Source of the DNA: Streptomyces sp. NRRL F-5630
Lineage (GTDB): Bacteria; Actinomycetota; Actinomycetes; Streptomycetales; Streptomycetaceae
Assembly: GCF_000719475.1 (NCBI RefSeq)
Contig: NZ_JOGO01000027.1
Span: 10,432 to 74,431 of the forward strand
Length of the DNA stretch: 64,000 nt
Direction: 5' to 3'
Part shown: positions 30,021-38,831 of the stretch, piece by piece
Numbering within the stretch: position 1 is the stretch's first letter
Layout: every line of letters starts with the position of its first letter
Made by a program: the position numbers and the translations under genes
The notes under the pieces: generated by a model
Databases searched by the model: none
Seen by the model: the letters and a program-made list of their open reading frames with translations, nothing else
What the model was told of the DNA's origin: nothing

Positions 30021-31760
30021 GTGCCGATCGTGGCTCAGAGCACAGAGACCGCAGACTGGGTCTCCCGTTACGCCGACGAGGTCATCGCCGAGTCCGAGCG
30101 TCGTGCCCCGGGCAAACCGGTCGTCGTCGCCTCCGGGCTCTCGCCCTCGGGCCCCATCCACCTCGGCAACCTGCGCGAGGTCATGACCCCGCACCTCGTC
30201 GCCGACGAGATCCGCAGGCGCGGGTACGAGGTGCGCCACCTCATCTCGTGGGACGACTACGACCGCTACCGCAAGGTCCCGAACGGCGTCGAGGGCGTCG
30301 ACGAGTCCTGGGCGGCGCACATCGGCAAGCCGCTCACCTCCGTCCCGGCCCCGAAGGGCTCCGCGTACCCGAACTGGGCGGAGCACTTCAAGGCCGCCAT
30401 GGTGGACGCGCTCGCCGACCTCGGGGTCGAGTTCGACGGCATCAGCCAGACCGCGCAGTACACGGCGGGCGTCTACCGCGAGCAGATCCTGCACGCGATG
30501 CGCGAGCGCGGCCGTATCGACGCGATCCTCGACCAGTACCGCACGAAGAAGGACCCGAAGGGCGCCAAGAAGAGCCAGAAGCCCCTCGACGAGGCCGAGG
30601 TCGAGGCCGCCGAGGGCTCCGGCGCGGCGAGCGAGGACGACGGCAGCGGCGGCGCGGGCGGCTACTACCCGTACAAGCCCTACTGCGGGAACTGCGCGAA
30701 GGACCTCACGGTCGTCACGGCGTACGACGACGAGAGCACCGAGCTGTCCTACACGTGCGCCGACTGCGGCTTCTCGGAGACGGTCAGGCTGTCCGAGTTC
30801 AACCGCGGGAAGCTCGTCTGGAAGGTCGACTGGCCCATGCGCTGGGCCTTCGAGGGCGTGATCTTCGAACCGTCCGGTGTGGACCACTCCTCGCCGGGTT
30901 CCTCGTACGTCGTCGGCGGGCAGATCGTCCGCGAGATCTTCGGCGGCACGCAGCCCATCGGCCCGATGTACGCGTTCGTCGGCATCAGCGGCATGGCGAA
31001 GATGTCCAGCTCCAAGGGCGGGGTCCCGACCCCGGCCGACGCGCTGCGCATCATGGAGGCGCCGCTCCTGCGCTGGCTCTACGCGCGCCGCCGCCCGAAC
31101 CAGTCGTTCAAGATCGCTTTCGACCAGGAGATCCAGCGCCTGTACGACGAGTGGGACAAGCTCGGCGCGAAGGTCGCGGACGGCTCGGCGCTCCCTGCCG
31201 ACACCGCCGCGTACACGCGCGCGGTCGGCACGGCGGCGGGCCCGCTGCCCGCGACGCCGCGCCCGCTCCCGTACCGCACCCTCGCCTCCGTCGCCGACAT
31301 CACGGCGGGCGCGGAGGACCAGACGCTGCGCATCCTCGGCGAGCTGGACCCGAACCACCCGCTCGCCTCGCTCGACGAGGTGCGGCCCCGGCTCGACCGC
31401 GCCGAGGCGTGGATCTCCACGTACGTCGCGGCCGACCAGCGCACGGTGGTGCGGACCGAGCCGGACGCGGAGCTGCTGGGCTCGCTCGGCGAGACCGACC
31501 GCGAGTCGCTGCGGCTCCTCGCCGAGGGGCTCAGCACCCACTGGTCGCTCGACGGCCTGACGACGCTCGTCTACGGCGTGCCGAAGATCATGGCCGGGCT
31601 CGACCCGGAGGCGAAGCCGACGCCGGAGCTGAAGACCGCGCAGCGCACGTTCTTCGCGCTCCTGTACCGCCTCCTCGTCGGCCGCGACACGGGCCCGCGC
31701 CTGCCCACGCTGCTGCTCGCGGTGGGTGCGGAGCGCGTGCGGTTCCTGCTGGGGCAGTGA
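30021..31760 (+). CDS. lysS: Lysyl-tRNA synthetase, class I
   Basis: A 579-residue class I LysRS charging tRNA(Lys). The HIGH motif is in [14 protein letters not shown] and the KMSKS motif is KMSSSKGG. A zinc-binding knuckle with four cysteines (CGNCAKD, CADCGF) sits in the connective insertion, preceded by a low-complexity Glu/Ala/Ser/Gly stretch. The helical anticodon domain follows. The start GTG 30021 has GGAAG six bases upstream and gives the usual MPIVAQST N-terminus; GTG 30030 is the alternative. Divergent from argS across ~200 bases. Whether a second, class II LysRS exists cannot be seen here. Confidence 0.95.
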   Translation: MPIVAQSTETADWVSRYADEVIAESERRAPGKPVVVASGLSPSGPIHLGNLREVMTPHLVADEIRRRGYEVRHLISWDDYDRYRKVPNGVEGVDESWAAHIGKPLTSVPAPKGSAYPNWAEHFKAAMVDALADLGVEFDGISQTAQYTAGVYREQILHAMRERGRIDAILDQYRTKKDPKGAKKSQKPLDEAEVEAAEGSGAASEDDGSGGAGGYYPYKPYCGNCAKDLTVVTAYDDESTELSYTCADCGFSETVRLSEFNRGKLVWKVDWPMRWAFEGVIFEPSGVDHSSPGSSYVVGGQIVREIFGGTQPIGPMYAFVGISGMAKMSSSKGGVPTPADALRIMEAPLLRWLYARRRPNQSFKIAFDQEIQRLYDEWDKLGAKVADGSALPADTAAYTRAVGTAAGPLPATPRPLPYRTLASVADITAGAEDQTLRILGELDPNHPLASLDEVRPRLDRAEAWISTYVAADQRTVVRTEPDAELLGSLGETDRESLRLLAEGLSTHWSLDGLTTLVYGVPKIMAGLDPEAKPTPELKTAQRTFFALLYRLLVGRDTGPRLPTLLLAVGAERVRFLLGQ

Positions 31761-31777
31761 GCCGCAGCCGTGCGGGA

Positions 31778-31811
31778 AAGGGCCGGACCTCCTCTCGGGG
31801 GTCCGGCCCTT
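31778..31811. terminator. Terminator between lysS and the DUF2637 gene
   Basis: Perfect 12-base arms AAGGGCCGGACC (31778-31789) and GGTCCGGCCCTT (31800-31811) with a ten-base loop, between convergent genes; probably bidirectional. Confidence 0.85.
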
Positions 31812-31829
31812 CCGGCTGGGCGGGGTGGC

Positions 31830-33413
31830 TCAGGCGGGTGCGTCGGCGTCCAGCTCGCCGGTGTGGCGCGGCTCGAACTCCGCCAGCCACGCGGCGAGTT
31901 CACGCTCGGGGAGCGGGCCGCCCCCGGGGGCGGTGACGTTGTAGTTCTCCAGCAGGTACTTGCCGAACTGGCGGGGGTTCGGGAAGCCGCCCATCTCGCG
32001 CACGTACTGCCGGAAGACGCCGTAGTACGCCTCCTCGCGCGAGATGTCGTCGGGCAGCCAGTCGTCCTTCCCGGAGGGGGCGTCGCCGGGGGCGGCCTCC
32101 TCGGCGGGCGCCTCGGCGGCGGGGGAGTCCTGGTGCCGGCCGGGGACACGGGAGCCGGGAGCGGCCTCGGCCCCGGAACGCTCGGCGAGGGGCCGGGTGC
32201 GGTGCGGACCGGCCGGGACCTGGATGGGCTCCGTCCCCTCTTCCTCCCGCCGCCCCGGCTCCTGCCCGGGTGCCCGCTGCTCCCGCTCCCGTGCCTGCTC
32301 CCGCTCCCGTGCCTGCTCCCGCTCCGGTGCCTGGTCCTGCTGCCCCTCGTGGTCCTGCTGCCCCTCGTACCAGTGCTGCGGCTGGTACGGGGCGTGGAAG
32401 CGCGGGGCGAAGCGGGGGTCCTCCTCGTCGACCGGGGGCTCCGGGTACTCGGGGTCCTCGGGCAGGGCGTACGACTCGGGGGCGAAGGACGGGTCGTAGC
32501 CGCCCTGGTAGGCCACGGCCTGCGGGTGGCCCTTGAACCACGGGCTCGTCGGCTCCTGCGCGGCGGGCTGCTCGTGGACGGGCGCGGCCTGCGGCTGCTG
32601 GGGCTGCTGGGGTGCGGGGGGCGTGGGTGGCGCGGGCTGCCGCGCGGCCTGGGCCGTGAGCTGGGCCCTGGGCCCCGCCTCCGTGACGGCCGCCGCCTCC
32701 ACGGGGGCCACGACGGGCTTGCTCGGGTCGATGCCGGCGGCGGCGAGCCCGTCGGGCGCCGTCTGGGAGAGCGGGACGCCGTACCGCGCCAGGCGCAGCG
32801 GCATGAGCGACTCGACGGGCGCCTTGCGCCGCCAGGAACGGCCGAAGCGGGAGCGCAGCCGGGCCCGGTAGACGAGCCGCTCCTGCTCCAGCTTGATGAC
32901 CTCCTCGTAACTGCGCAGCTCCCACAGCTTCATGCGCCGCCACAGCAGGAAGGTCGGCACGGGCGAGAGCAGCCAGCGGGTGATCCGCACGCCCTCCATG
33001 TGCCGGTCCGCCGTGATGTCGGCGATCCGCCCGATCGCGTGCCGCGCGGCCTCGACCGAGACGACGAAGAGCACGGGGATGACGGCGTGCATGCCGACGC
33101 CGAGCGGGTCCGGCCAGGCGGCGGCACCGTTGAAGGCGATCGTCGCGGCTGTGAGCAGCCAGGCGGTCTGACGGAGCAACGGGAAGGGGATGCGAATCCA
33201 CGTCAGGAGCAGGTCGAGCGCGAGCAGGACGCAGATGCCCGCGTCGATCCCGATCGGCAGGACGTAGCTGAAGTTCCCGAAGCCCTTCTCCAGGGCGAGT
33301 TCGCGCACGGCCGCGTACGAACCGGCGAAACCGATCCCCGCGATGATCACCGCGCCCGCGACGACCACACCCACGAGGATGCGGTGAGTCCGTGTCAACT
33401 GCGTCGCGGCCAC
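31830..33413 (-). CDS. DUF2637 membrane protein with long disordered cytosolic tail
   Basis: A 527-residue protein. The first ~200 residues match DUF2637, a family seen in Streptomyces chromosomes and conjugative plasmids: four hydrophobic segments (ILVGVVVAGAVIIAGIGFAGS, VLPIGIDAGICVLLALDLLL, LLTAATIAFNGAAA, AVIPVLFVVSVEAA), then a basic helical region. Residues ~230-470 are Pro/Gln/Glu-rich and include a REREQA repeat. The last ~60 residues are compact (EEAYYGVFRQYVREMGGFPNPRQFGKYLL), resembling a small helical DNA- or protein-binding module. The GTG start has GGGAGG about eight bases upstream. Role unknown; a septum- or DNA-transfer-related function is speculation. Confidence 0.8.
   Translation of the reverse strand: MAATQLTRTHRILVGVVVAGAVIIAGIGFAGSYAAVRELALEKGFGNFSYVLPIGIDAGICVLLALDLLLTWIRIPFPLLRQTAWLLTAATIAFNGAAAWPDPLGVGMHAVIPVLFVVSVEAARHAIGRIADITADRHMEGVRITRWLLSPVPTFLLWRRMKLWELRSYEEVIKLEQERLVYRARLRSRFGRSWRRKAPVESLMPLRLARYGVPLSQTAPDGLAAAGIDPSKPVVAPVEAAAVTEAGPRAQLTAQAARQPAPPTPPAPQQPQQPQAAPVHEQPAAQEPTSPWFKGHPQAVAYQGGYDPSFAPESYALPEDPEYPEPPVDEEDPRFAPRFHAPYQPQHWYEGQQDHEGQQDQAPEREQAREREQAREREQRAPGQEPGRREEEGTEPIQVPAGPHRTRPLAERSGAEAAPGSRVPGRHQDSPAAEAPAEEAAPGDAPSGKDDWLPDDISREEAYYGVFRQYVREMGGFPNPRQFGKYLLENYNVTAPGGGPLPERELAAWLAEFEPRHTGELDADAPA
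32280..32368 (-). repeat. 18-bp tandem repeats inside the DUF2637 gene
   Basis: Three 18-base units CTCCCGCTCCCGTGCCTG (32280-32333, the last with one change) followed by two 18-base units GGTCCTGCTGCCCCTCGT (32333-32368). They encode REREQA-type and QQDHEG-type repeats in the disordered tail; copy number may vary between strains. Confidence 0.88.
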
Positions 33414-33649
33414 CCGCGATCCCTCCCTCTCGCTGCCAGGCGCCTTCCGACGTGCGCCCCCACAGGTTGGCACACGCGTTCGGCGGGTGAGGCCACCGGG
33501 CGGCCCCGCACGCGCCCTCGCGCACGGGTTCCCGCAAGCCGGAGCGGGGGAGGGGCGTGTCCTGATCGTTACGGCGGGGGTACGCGAAACCCCCGTACCG
33601 GCCGGTCCTGGGGAGGGGCCGGGTACGGGGGTGACGGGGTGCGCGGGGC

Positions 33650-34612
33650 TCAGTCCGCCGACTTCTCCTCGTCGGCGTCCTTGCCGGTGGACGTGTCGGC
33701 CGACGCGGAGCCGGAGGGGCTCGCGGCCGGGGACTTCGAGGACGTGGCGTCCTTGCCGGACTTGTCCGCGTCCGACTTCTTGCCGTCGTCCTTCTTCGGG
33801 GACTCGCTCGCACCCTTCGAGGCGTCGTCCGCGCCCGAGTCGCCGGAGCCGTTCCCCGCGCCGCCGTTCGCCGCCGCGACCGCCGCGACCGCGTCGTCCG
33901 CCGCGCGCTTGGCGTTCTTGAGGAGCTTGGCCGGGTCCGGGTCCTTCTCGCCCGCGAGGCCCGCGCCGTTGTAGTCGAGGGTGAGGACCGCGTTCGCCGT
34001 GCGCACGAGCAGCGTCTGCTGCCGGAAGTCCCCCTCCTTCTTCTTCAGCTTGTACGTGACGGCGGTCGCCTCGTCGCCGAGCCCCGTGAGCTTCTCGCTC
34101 TTGAGGCCCTTCGCGTCCGCCGTCGCCCGCGCCGCCGCGATCTGCTTGGCGAGGTAGGAGGCGGCGCGCTCGTCGCCCGTGCCGAGCGTCGCGTCGGAGT
34201 CGAAGCGGACGAGGGCGAGGCTCAGCCAGCGGTACTGCGAACCGTGCACGCCGTTGCTGTCGAGGCTGTTCCAGGAGCAGGTGCCGCGCGCGTTCAGGTC
34301 GTCGGAGCTGCCCTGGCTGCCCTTCTTGTCCTTCGCGGCGGGCACGAGGGCCTTGAGGGTCTTGGCGCTCACCGCGGCACAGGGCTCGGGGAGCTTCGCG
34401 TACTTGGCCCGTACGGTCGCCGTACCGGTGGCCTCGGGGGAGGCGCTGTCGCCCGTCTTCGCGCTCTCGCCGCTCCCGGCGGCGGCGGACTTCTTGGCGT
34501 CGTCCTTCGCCCCCGCGTCGTCGGAGCCGGAGGAGCAGCCCGCCGCCACGAGGATCACGGGAACGGCCGCGCAGGCGAGTATGCGGGAGAGACGCTGTAC
34601 TGGTCGGTGCAT
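33650..34612 (-). CDS. DUF3558-family lipoprotein
   Basis: A 320-residue exported lipoprotein. The signal and lipobox (VILVAAGC, Cys at 26) lead into a Ser/Lys/Ala-rich spacer. The globular domain (~residues 70-230) has the DUF3558 pattern LPEPCAAVSAKTLKALVP with the paired cysteine in ARGTCSWNSL. The last ~80 residues are Lys/Ser/Asp-rich and disordered. Function unknown; DUF3558 proteins are abundant actinobacterial surface lipoproteins. It is transcribed downstream of a paralogous lipoprotein gene (34753-35667) with a 140-base gap, so the two may be a duplicated pair. Confidence 0.88.
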   Translation of the reverse strand: MHRPVQRLSRILACAAVPVILVAAGCSSGSDDAGAKDDAKKSAAAGSGESAKTGDSASPEATGTATVRAKYAKLPEPCAAVSAKTLKALVPAAKDKKGSQGSSDDLNARGTCSWNSLDSNGVHGSQYRWLSLALVRFDSDATLGTGDERAASYLAKQIAAARATADAKGLKSEKLTGLGDEATAVTYKLKKKEGDFRQQTLLVRTANAVLTLDYNGAGLAGEKDPDPAKLLKNAKRAADDAVAAVAAANGGAGNGSGDSGADDASKGASESPKKDDGKKSDADKSGKDATSSKSPAASPSGSASADTSTGKDADEEKSAD

Positions 34613-34752
34613 GGTTCCTTCGCTCAGGTCGGGCGACCGGGGCCACGGGGGCCCGGCCGACAGGTCCGGTGAGTCACCGTACGCCGGACAAAGGCCCCCG
34701 TACGCCCCGTGCGCCTCCCCGGGCTCCGGCGCGAAGCCGCCGTCCCGCCTGC

Positions 34753-35667
34753 TCAGTCCTCGAAGGCGCTCGCGATCCGGTCCGCCAGTTTCCGTGCCTT
34801 GTCCTGCATTTCCCTGCTGTCGGGCACCTCGTCCCCACCGCCCGGCCGCTGCTGGTAGATGACGCTCACGACGACGTTCGACGTGCGGAACACCACAGTG
34901 ACGGTGCGGTGCGAGGCGCCCGCCGAGGCGGTGTCCAGGGAGTCGTTCAGGAAGGCGTCGTTGCCGAGGCCCGAGAGCGTCCGGGGGAGGAGTTCGGCGG
35001 GAGTGGTGGTGCTATCGCCCGAAGTGGTGGGAGAAGGGCTGGTGCTGGCGGATTGCCCGCTCTTGCCCTTTTCCTTGTCTCCGGCGGAGGGGCTTCCGGA
35101 GGGAGAGCCGGAGCCGCCGGGCGACGGGGAGCCGCCGGCGCTCGCGGACGCCGGGCCGCTCGGGGAGCCGCTCGCGGTCCCGGACGCCGAGCCGCTCGGG
35201 GACGGGTCCGGGATGTGCGCGGCGGTGAGGCGCTTCTCGAAGATCTCGCGCGCCCTGTCGTCGTCGCTCTTCGCCGCGTCGTAGGAGACGACCCGCTCCA
35301 GGTCGAGCGTGAGCGAGTCGGTGCGGCCCTCGCCACCGGCGGCCTGGGCGGACTCGGCCTTCCAGGCGCAGCCGGACTTGCGCTCGTTGTCGAAGGTCGG
35401 GGCGAGCGTGCCCGCGTAGCCGTCCTCGCGGTCGTCCGCCGCGAGTTCGCGCAGTCCGGGGAGGAGGGAGTCGAGCGTCGGGCGGTCGACGGCCTTGCAG
35501 GGCTGCGGGAGGGTGTCGAAGCGGCCCGGGCGGGGGGCCGCGGCCGTCGTGGTGTCGCTCGCGCCGCGCTTGGCGTCCGGGTCCCCGGCGTTCTCGCCGC
35601 CCGTGCACCCGGCGAGTGCCACCGCCAGCAGGACCGCGACGCCGGGCGCCCACGCCTTCCCGCGCAT
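34753..35667 (-). CDS. DUF3558-like lipoprotein, paralogue of its neighbour
   Basis: A 304-residue lipoprotein with signal and lipobox (LAVALAGC, Cys at 21). The N-terminal half carries the DUF3558-like pattern LPQPCKAVDRPTLDSLLPGL and SGCAWKAE. A Ser/Gly/Pro-rich insertion of ~70 residues (repeats of SGSASG/SPSG) separates it from a C-terminal strand-rich part (GASHRTVTVVFRTSNVVVSVIY). ATG 35667 was chosen for its GGGGAG ribosome site. The layout parallels the next gene, but the insertion lies in a different place. Function unknown. Confidence 0.86.
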   Translation of the reverse strand: MRGKAWAPGVAVLLAVALAGCTGGENAGDPDAKRGASDTTTAAAPRPGRFDTLPQPCKAVDRPTLDSLLPGLRELAADDREDGYAGTLAPTFDNERKSGCAWKAESAQAAGGEGRTDSLTLDLERVVSYDAAKSDDDRAREIFEKRLTAAHIPDPSPSGSASGTASGSPSGPASASAGGSPSPGGSGSPSGSPSAGDKEKGKSGQSASTSPSPTTSGDSTTTPAELLPRTLSGLGNDAFLNDSLDTASAGASHRTVTVVFRTSNVVVSVIYQQRPGGGDEVPDSREMQDKARKLADRIASAFED

Positions 35668-35996
35668 TCGTGCAGCTCCCCTCGTCACGACCCGCGCCGC
35701 CTCGGGGCGCGTGCGGCGCGCCTGGGAGCGGGGTCTCGTGCCGGTTAATCGGTTGCCGCGGGTATGCGGCCGATGGAGACAATGTGTACCGCACGAGCCG
35801 AGGAGCACGCCGGTCGCTTGTCCCTTTTGATGCCCCTGGCTGCGGTATGTGTGACCGCATTTTTGTGTGAACGAGATGGAGTGCGGGCGCAGTTCTGCCC
35901 GTCACATGATCATTTTTGCCCATTCCCGGCTTTTTCCGTCGAGGCGTGTTCGTACGCCCTGACGGGTGTCCCTGCCGGGTGTTCCGAGGGGGAACC
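35668..35996. other. Divergent intergenic region, DUF3558 lipoprotein / rtcB
   Basis: About 330 bases without a credible gene. The part 35840-35945 is distinctly less GC-rich (runs such as ATTTTTGTGTG and ATCATTTTTGCC) and probably holds the rtcB promoter. No clear operator was recognised. Confidence 0.45.
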
Positions 35997-37190
35997 ATGC
36001 CGTACACCGAACTGCCCGGAGCGCGGGTGCCGATCCGGCTGTGGGCCGACCCGGCCGAGGTCGATCCCGGCGCGCTCGACCAGCTCCGCAACACCGCGAC
36101 GCTCCCGTGGATCGCGGGCCTCGCCGTCATGCCGGACGTGCACTACGGCAAGGGCGCCACGGTCGGCTCGGTGATCGCGATGCGCGACGCGGTGTGCCCG
36201 GCGGCGGTCGGTGTGGACATCGGCTGCGGGATGTCGGCGGTCCGCACCTCGCTGACCGCGAACGACCTCCCCGGCGACCTCTCCCGCCTGCGCGCGCGCA
36301 TCGAGCAGGCGATCCCGGTCGGGCGCGGGATGCACGCCTCCCCCGTCGACCCGGGCCGTCTGCACGGCTTCCCCACAGCGGGCTGGGACGACTTCTGGTC
36401 GCGCTTCGGCACGGTCGCGGAGGCCGTGCGCTTCCGCCGCGAGCGGGCGGGGCAGCAGATGGGGACGCTCGGCTCGGGCAACCACATGATCGAGTTCTGC
36501 CTCGACTCGGAGGACCAGGTGTGGCTCATGCTCCACTCCGGGTCCCGCAACATCGGCAAGGAACTCGCCGAGCACCACATCGGCATCGCGCAGGCGCTCC
36601 CGCACAACCAGGGCCTCGTCGACCGCGACCTCGCGGTCTTCCTCGCGGGGACCCCGCAGATGGCCGCGTACCGCAACGACCTCTACTGGGCGCAGGAGTA
36701 CGCGAAGCACAACCGCGCCGTGATGATGGGGCTCTTCAAGGACGTCGTCCGCAAGGAGTTCAAGAAGGCGAAGCCGGTCTTCGCGCAGGAGATCAGCTGC
36801 CACCACAACTACGTGGCGGAGGAGCGCTACGAGGGTGTGGACCTGCTCGTGACACGCAAGGGCGCGATCCGGGCGGGCAGCGGCGAGTACGGGATCATCC
36901 CGGGTTCGATGGGCACGTCCTCGTACATCGTGAAGGGCCTCGGCAATGCCGCCGCGTTCAACTCCGCCTCGCACGGCGCGGGCCGCCGCATGAGCCGCAA
37001 CGCGGCGAAGCGGCGCTTCACGCTCAAGGACCTGGAGGAGCAGACGCGGGGCGTCGAGTGCCGCAAGGACGCGGGCGTCATCGACGAGATCCCGGCCGCT
37101 TACAAGCCGATCGAGCAGGTCATGGAGCGGCAGCGGGACCTCGTGGAGGTCGTCGCGAAGCTCAAGCAGGTGGTGTGCGTCAAGGGCTGA
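35997..37190 (+). CDS. rtcB: RNA-splicing ligase RtcB
   Basis: GTP- and Mn2+-dependent RNA ligase joining 2',3'-cyclic phosphate (or 3'-phosphate) and 5'-OH ends. The 397-residue protein shows the metal-site motifs GVDIGCGMSAV, GTLGSGNHMIEFC, HSGSRNIGKEL and EISCHHNYVAEE, then GSMGTSSYIVKG and the nucleophilic histidine in SHGAGRRMSRNAAK. The length is that of the shorter bacterial RtcB forms. GAGGGGG lies about seven bases before the ATG. No RtcA, RtcR or archease gene is adjacent, so the repair pathway is not fully visible here. Confidence 0.95.
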   Translation: MPYTELPGARVPIRLWADPAEVDPGALDQLRNTATLPWIAGLAVMPDVHYGKGATVGSVIAMRDAVCPAAVGVDIGCGMSAVRTSLTANDLPGDLSRLRARIEQAIPVGRGMHASPVDPGRLHGFPTAGWDDFWSRFGTVAEAVRFRRERAGQQMGTLGSGNHMIEFCLDSEDQVWLMLHSGSRNIGKELAEHHIGIAQALPHNQGLVDRDLAVFLAGTPQMAAYRNDLYWAQEYAKHNRAVMMGLFKDVVRKEFKKAKPVFAQEISCHHNYVAEERYEGVDLLVTRKGAIRAGSGEYGIIPGSMGTSSYIVKGLGNAAAFNSASHGAGRRMSRNAAKRRFTLKDLEEQTRGVECRKDAGVIDEIPAAYKPIEQVMERQRDLVEVVAKLKQVVCVKG

Positions 37191-37253
37191 GGGACGGGGC
37201 GCGGCGGGGCTCGGGGCGCCGCCGCGCCCGCGCCCGGCCGCCCGCGCCGCCTC

Positions 37254-37331
37254 GGCCGGACGGGCGTGACGCCCTGGCCGGACGGGCGTGACGCCCACCC
37301 GCCTCGGCCGTGACGCCCACCCGCCTCGGCC
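37254..37331. repeat. Two pairs of ~22-bp direct repeats containing GGGCGTGACGCCC hairpins
   Basis: A 21-base sequence starting GGCCGGACGGGCG occurs at 37254-37274 and 37276-37296. A 22-base sequence starting GTGACGCCCACCC occurs at 37288-37309 and 37310-37331. GGGCGT/ACGCCC arms allow small hairpins. It lies between the convergent rtcB and small membrane protein genes and may act in termination. Confidence 0.8.
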
Positions 37332-37356
37332 GGACAGCCGTCGCGCCCGTGCCGCC

Positions 37357-37551
37357 TCAGCCCGCGTGCTTGATCGCGAGGATCAGGACGAAGGCGACGA
37401 GGTGGATGCCGAAGAGGAAGTAGCCCAGGTACCACCACAGGTACCGCTCGTTGCGCTTCTCCTCGGCGAGCCTGCGCCGGTCGTACTCCTGCTCCAGGCG
37501 GGCGAGCGGATCGGCCTCCGGAGGGACCTCCGGGGGGCCGTCAGGATTCAC
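37357..37551 (-). CDS. Small single-span membrane protein, unknown function
   Basis: A 64-residue protein with an acidic Pro-rich start (NPDGPPEVPPEAD), a charged helix (LARLEQEYDRRRLAEEKRNERY) and one C-terminal transmembrane segment (LWWYLGYFLFGIHLVAFVLIL) ending KHAG. GTG 37551 was chosen because it follows the end of the SDR gene with an 11-base overlap, indicating translational coupling; the longer frame to 37581 adds an atypical N-terminus. I do not recognise the family. Its coupling to the SDR gene suggests a shared role or simply shared expression. Confidence 0.72.
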   Translation of the reverse strand: MNPDGPPEVPPEADPLARLEQEYDRRRLAEEKRNERYLWWYLGYFLFGIHLVAFVLILAIKHAG

Positions 37552-38302
37552 GGTGCACCTTCGTGTTGCTGGCCTGGGCACGGGGCCGTACGACCAGCAG
37601 GTCGATGTTCACGTGGGCCGGACGTGTCACCGCGAAGGCGACGGTGTCCGCGACGTCCTCGGCGGTCAGCGGCTCGGCGACGCCCTTGTAGACGTTCGCG
37701 GCCTTCTCCTCGTCGCCGTGGAAGCGGGTGAGGGCGAAGCCCTCGGTACGGACCATGCCGGGCGCGATCTCGATGACGCGCACCGGCGTCCCCACGATCT
37801 CCAGGCGCAGCGTCTCGGCGAGCACGTGCTCCGCGTGCTTCGCCGCGACGTACCCGGCGCCGCCCTCGTACGTGCCGTGCCCGGCCGTCGAGGTGAGCAC
37901 CACGACGGTGCCGTCCCCGCTCGCCGTGAGCGCGGGGAGCAGGGCCTGCGTCACGTGCAGCGTGCCGAGGACGTTGACCTCGTACATCCGCCGCCACTCG
38001 TCCGGGTCACCGCTCGCGACCGGGTCGGCGCCGAGCGCCCCGCCCGCGTTGTTGACGAGGACGTGCGCCTCGTCGAGAGTGCGGGCGAAGGCGTCCACGG
38101 CGGCACGGTCCGTGACGTCCAGCGCGTACGCCTCGGCCCGGTGCCCCGCCGCGCGCAGCTTCGCGGCGAGTGCCTCGATACGGTCCGCGCGGCGCGCGGT
38201 CAGGACGACGCGGAAGCCCGCCTCGGCGAGCCGCTCGGCACTCGCGGCACCGATGCCCCCGCTGGCTCCGGTGACGACGGCGGTACGGGGGGCGGTGGTC
38301 AT
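37541..38302 (-). CDS. Short-chain dehydrogenase/reductase (SDR)
   Basis: A 253-residue classical SDR using NAD(P)H. The cofactor motif TGASGGIGAA is at about 11-20, with NNAGGALG, the catalytic Ser in VVLTSTAGH and the YxxxK pair in GYVAAKHAEH. The Arg residues after the second strand (TARRADRIEAL) favour NADPH. It resembles YdfG-type 3-hydroxy acid dehydrogenases, but the substrate is unknown. AGGAG precedes the ATG by eight bases. The small membrane protein gene begins inside its 3' end. Confidence 0.93.
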   Translation of the reverse strand: MTTAPRTAVVTGASGGIGAASAERLAEAGFRVVLTARRADRIEALAAKLRAAGHRAEAYALDVTDRAAVDAFARTLDEAHVLVNNAGGALGADPVASGDPDEWRRMYEVNVLGTLHVTQALLPALTASGDGTVVVLTSTAGHGTYEGGAGYVAAKHAEHVLAETLRLEIVGTPVRVIEIAPGMVRTEGFALTRFHGDEEKAANVYKGVAEPLTAEDVADTVAFAVTRPAHVNIDLLVVRPRAQASNTKVHRES

Positions 38303-38418
38303 GGACGGGCTCCTGGGGGCGAGGGGCTACGGGGCGTTTTCCAGCATAGGCGCGGGGGTGGCGCGGCTCGGCGGGGGCGAGGGGCGGCCGCGCTCAGGGA
38401 AGCGAGGCGCGGCTGTGC

Positions 38419-38754
38419 TCAGTGGCCGCGAGGCGCGTACATGATCACGGCCATTCCCGCGAGGCAGATGAGCGCGCCCGTGACGTCGTAGCGGTCGGGG
38501 CGGTAGCCGTCCGCCACGACGCCCCAGGCGATCGACCCGGCGACGAAGACGCCGCCGTACGCGGCGAGGATGCGGCCGAACTCGCCGTCGGGCTGGAGCG
38601 TGGCCGCGAAACCGTACAGGCCGAGGGCGATGACCCCGGCGCCGATCCAGATCCACCCCTTGTGCTCGCGCACCCCTTGCCAGACGAGCCAGGCGCCGCC
38701 GATCTCGAAGAGGGCGGCGAGGACGAAGAGGAGGCCGGAGCGCAGGACTGTCAC
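38419..38754 (-). CDS. YnfA-family (UPF0060) small membrane protein
   Basis: A 111-residue, four-helix membrane protein of the YnfA/UPF0060 family, distantly related to small multidrug resistance proteins. Key segments are [59 protein letters not shown] and [17 protein letters not shown]. The GTG start at 38754 leaves no N-terminal extension. The transport role is unproven. It is separated by ~115 bases from the SDR gene in the same direction. Confidence 0.92.
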   Translation of the reverse strand: MTVLRSGLLFVLAALFEIGGAWLVWQGVREHKGWIWIGAGVIALGLYGFAATLQPDGEFGRILAAYGGVFVAGSIAWGVVADGYRPDRYDVTGALICLAGMAVIMYAPRGH

Positions 38755-38831
38755 GCGGGAATGGTGGCACGGGACCGGGTCCCGGAGGAGAGCGGGCGCT
38801 GGTCGCGGCCCCGGCCCGTACGCTCTCGTCC

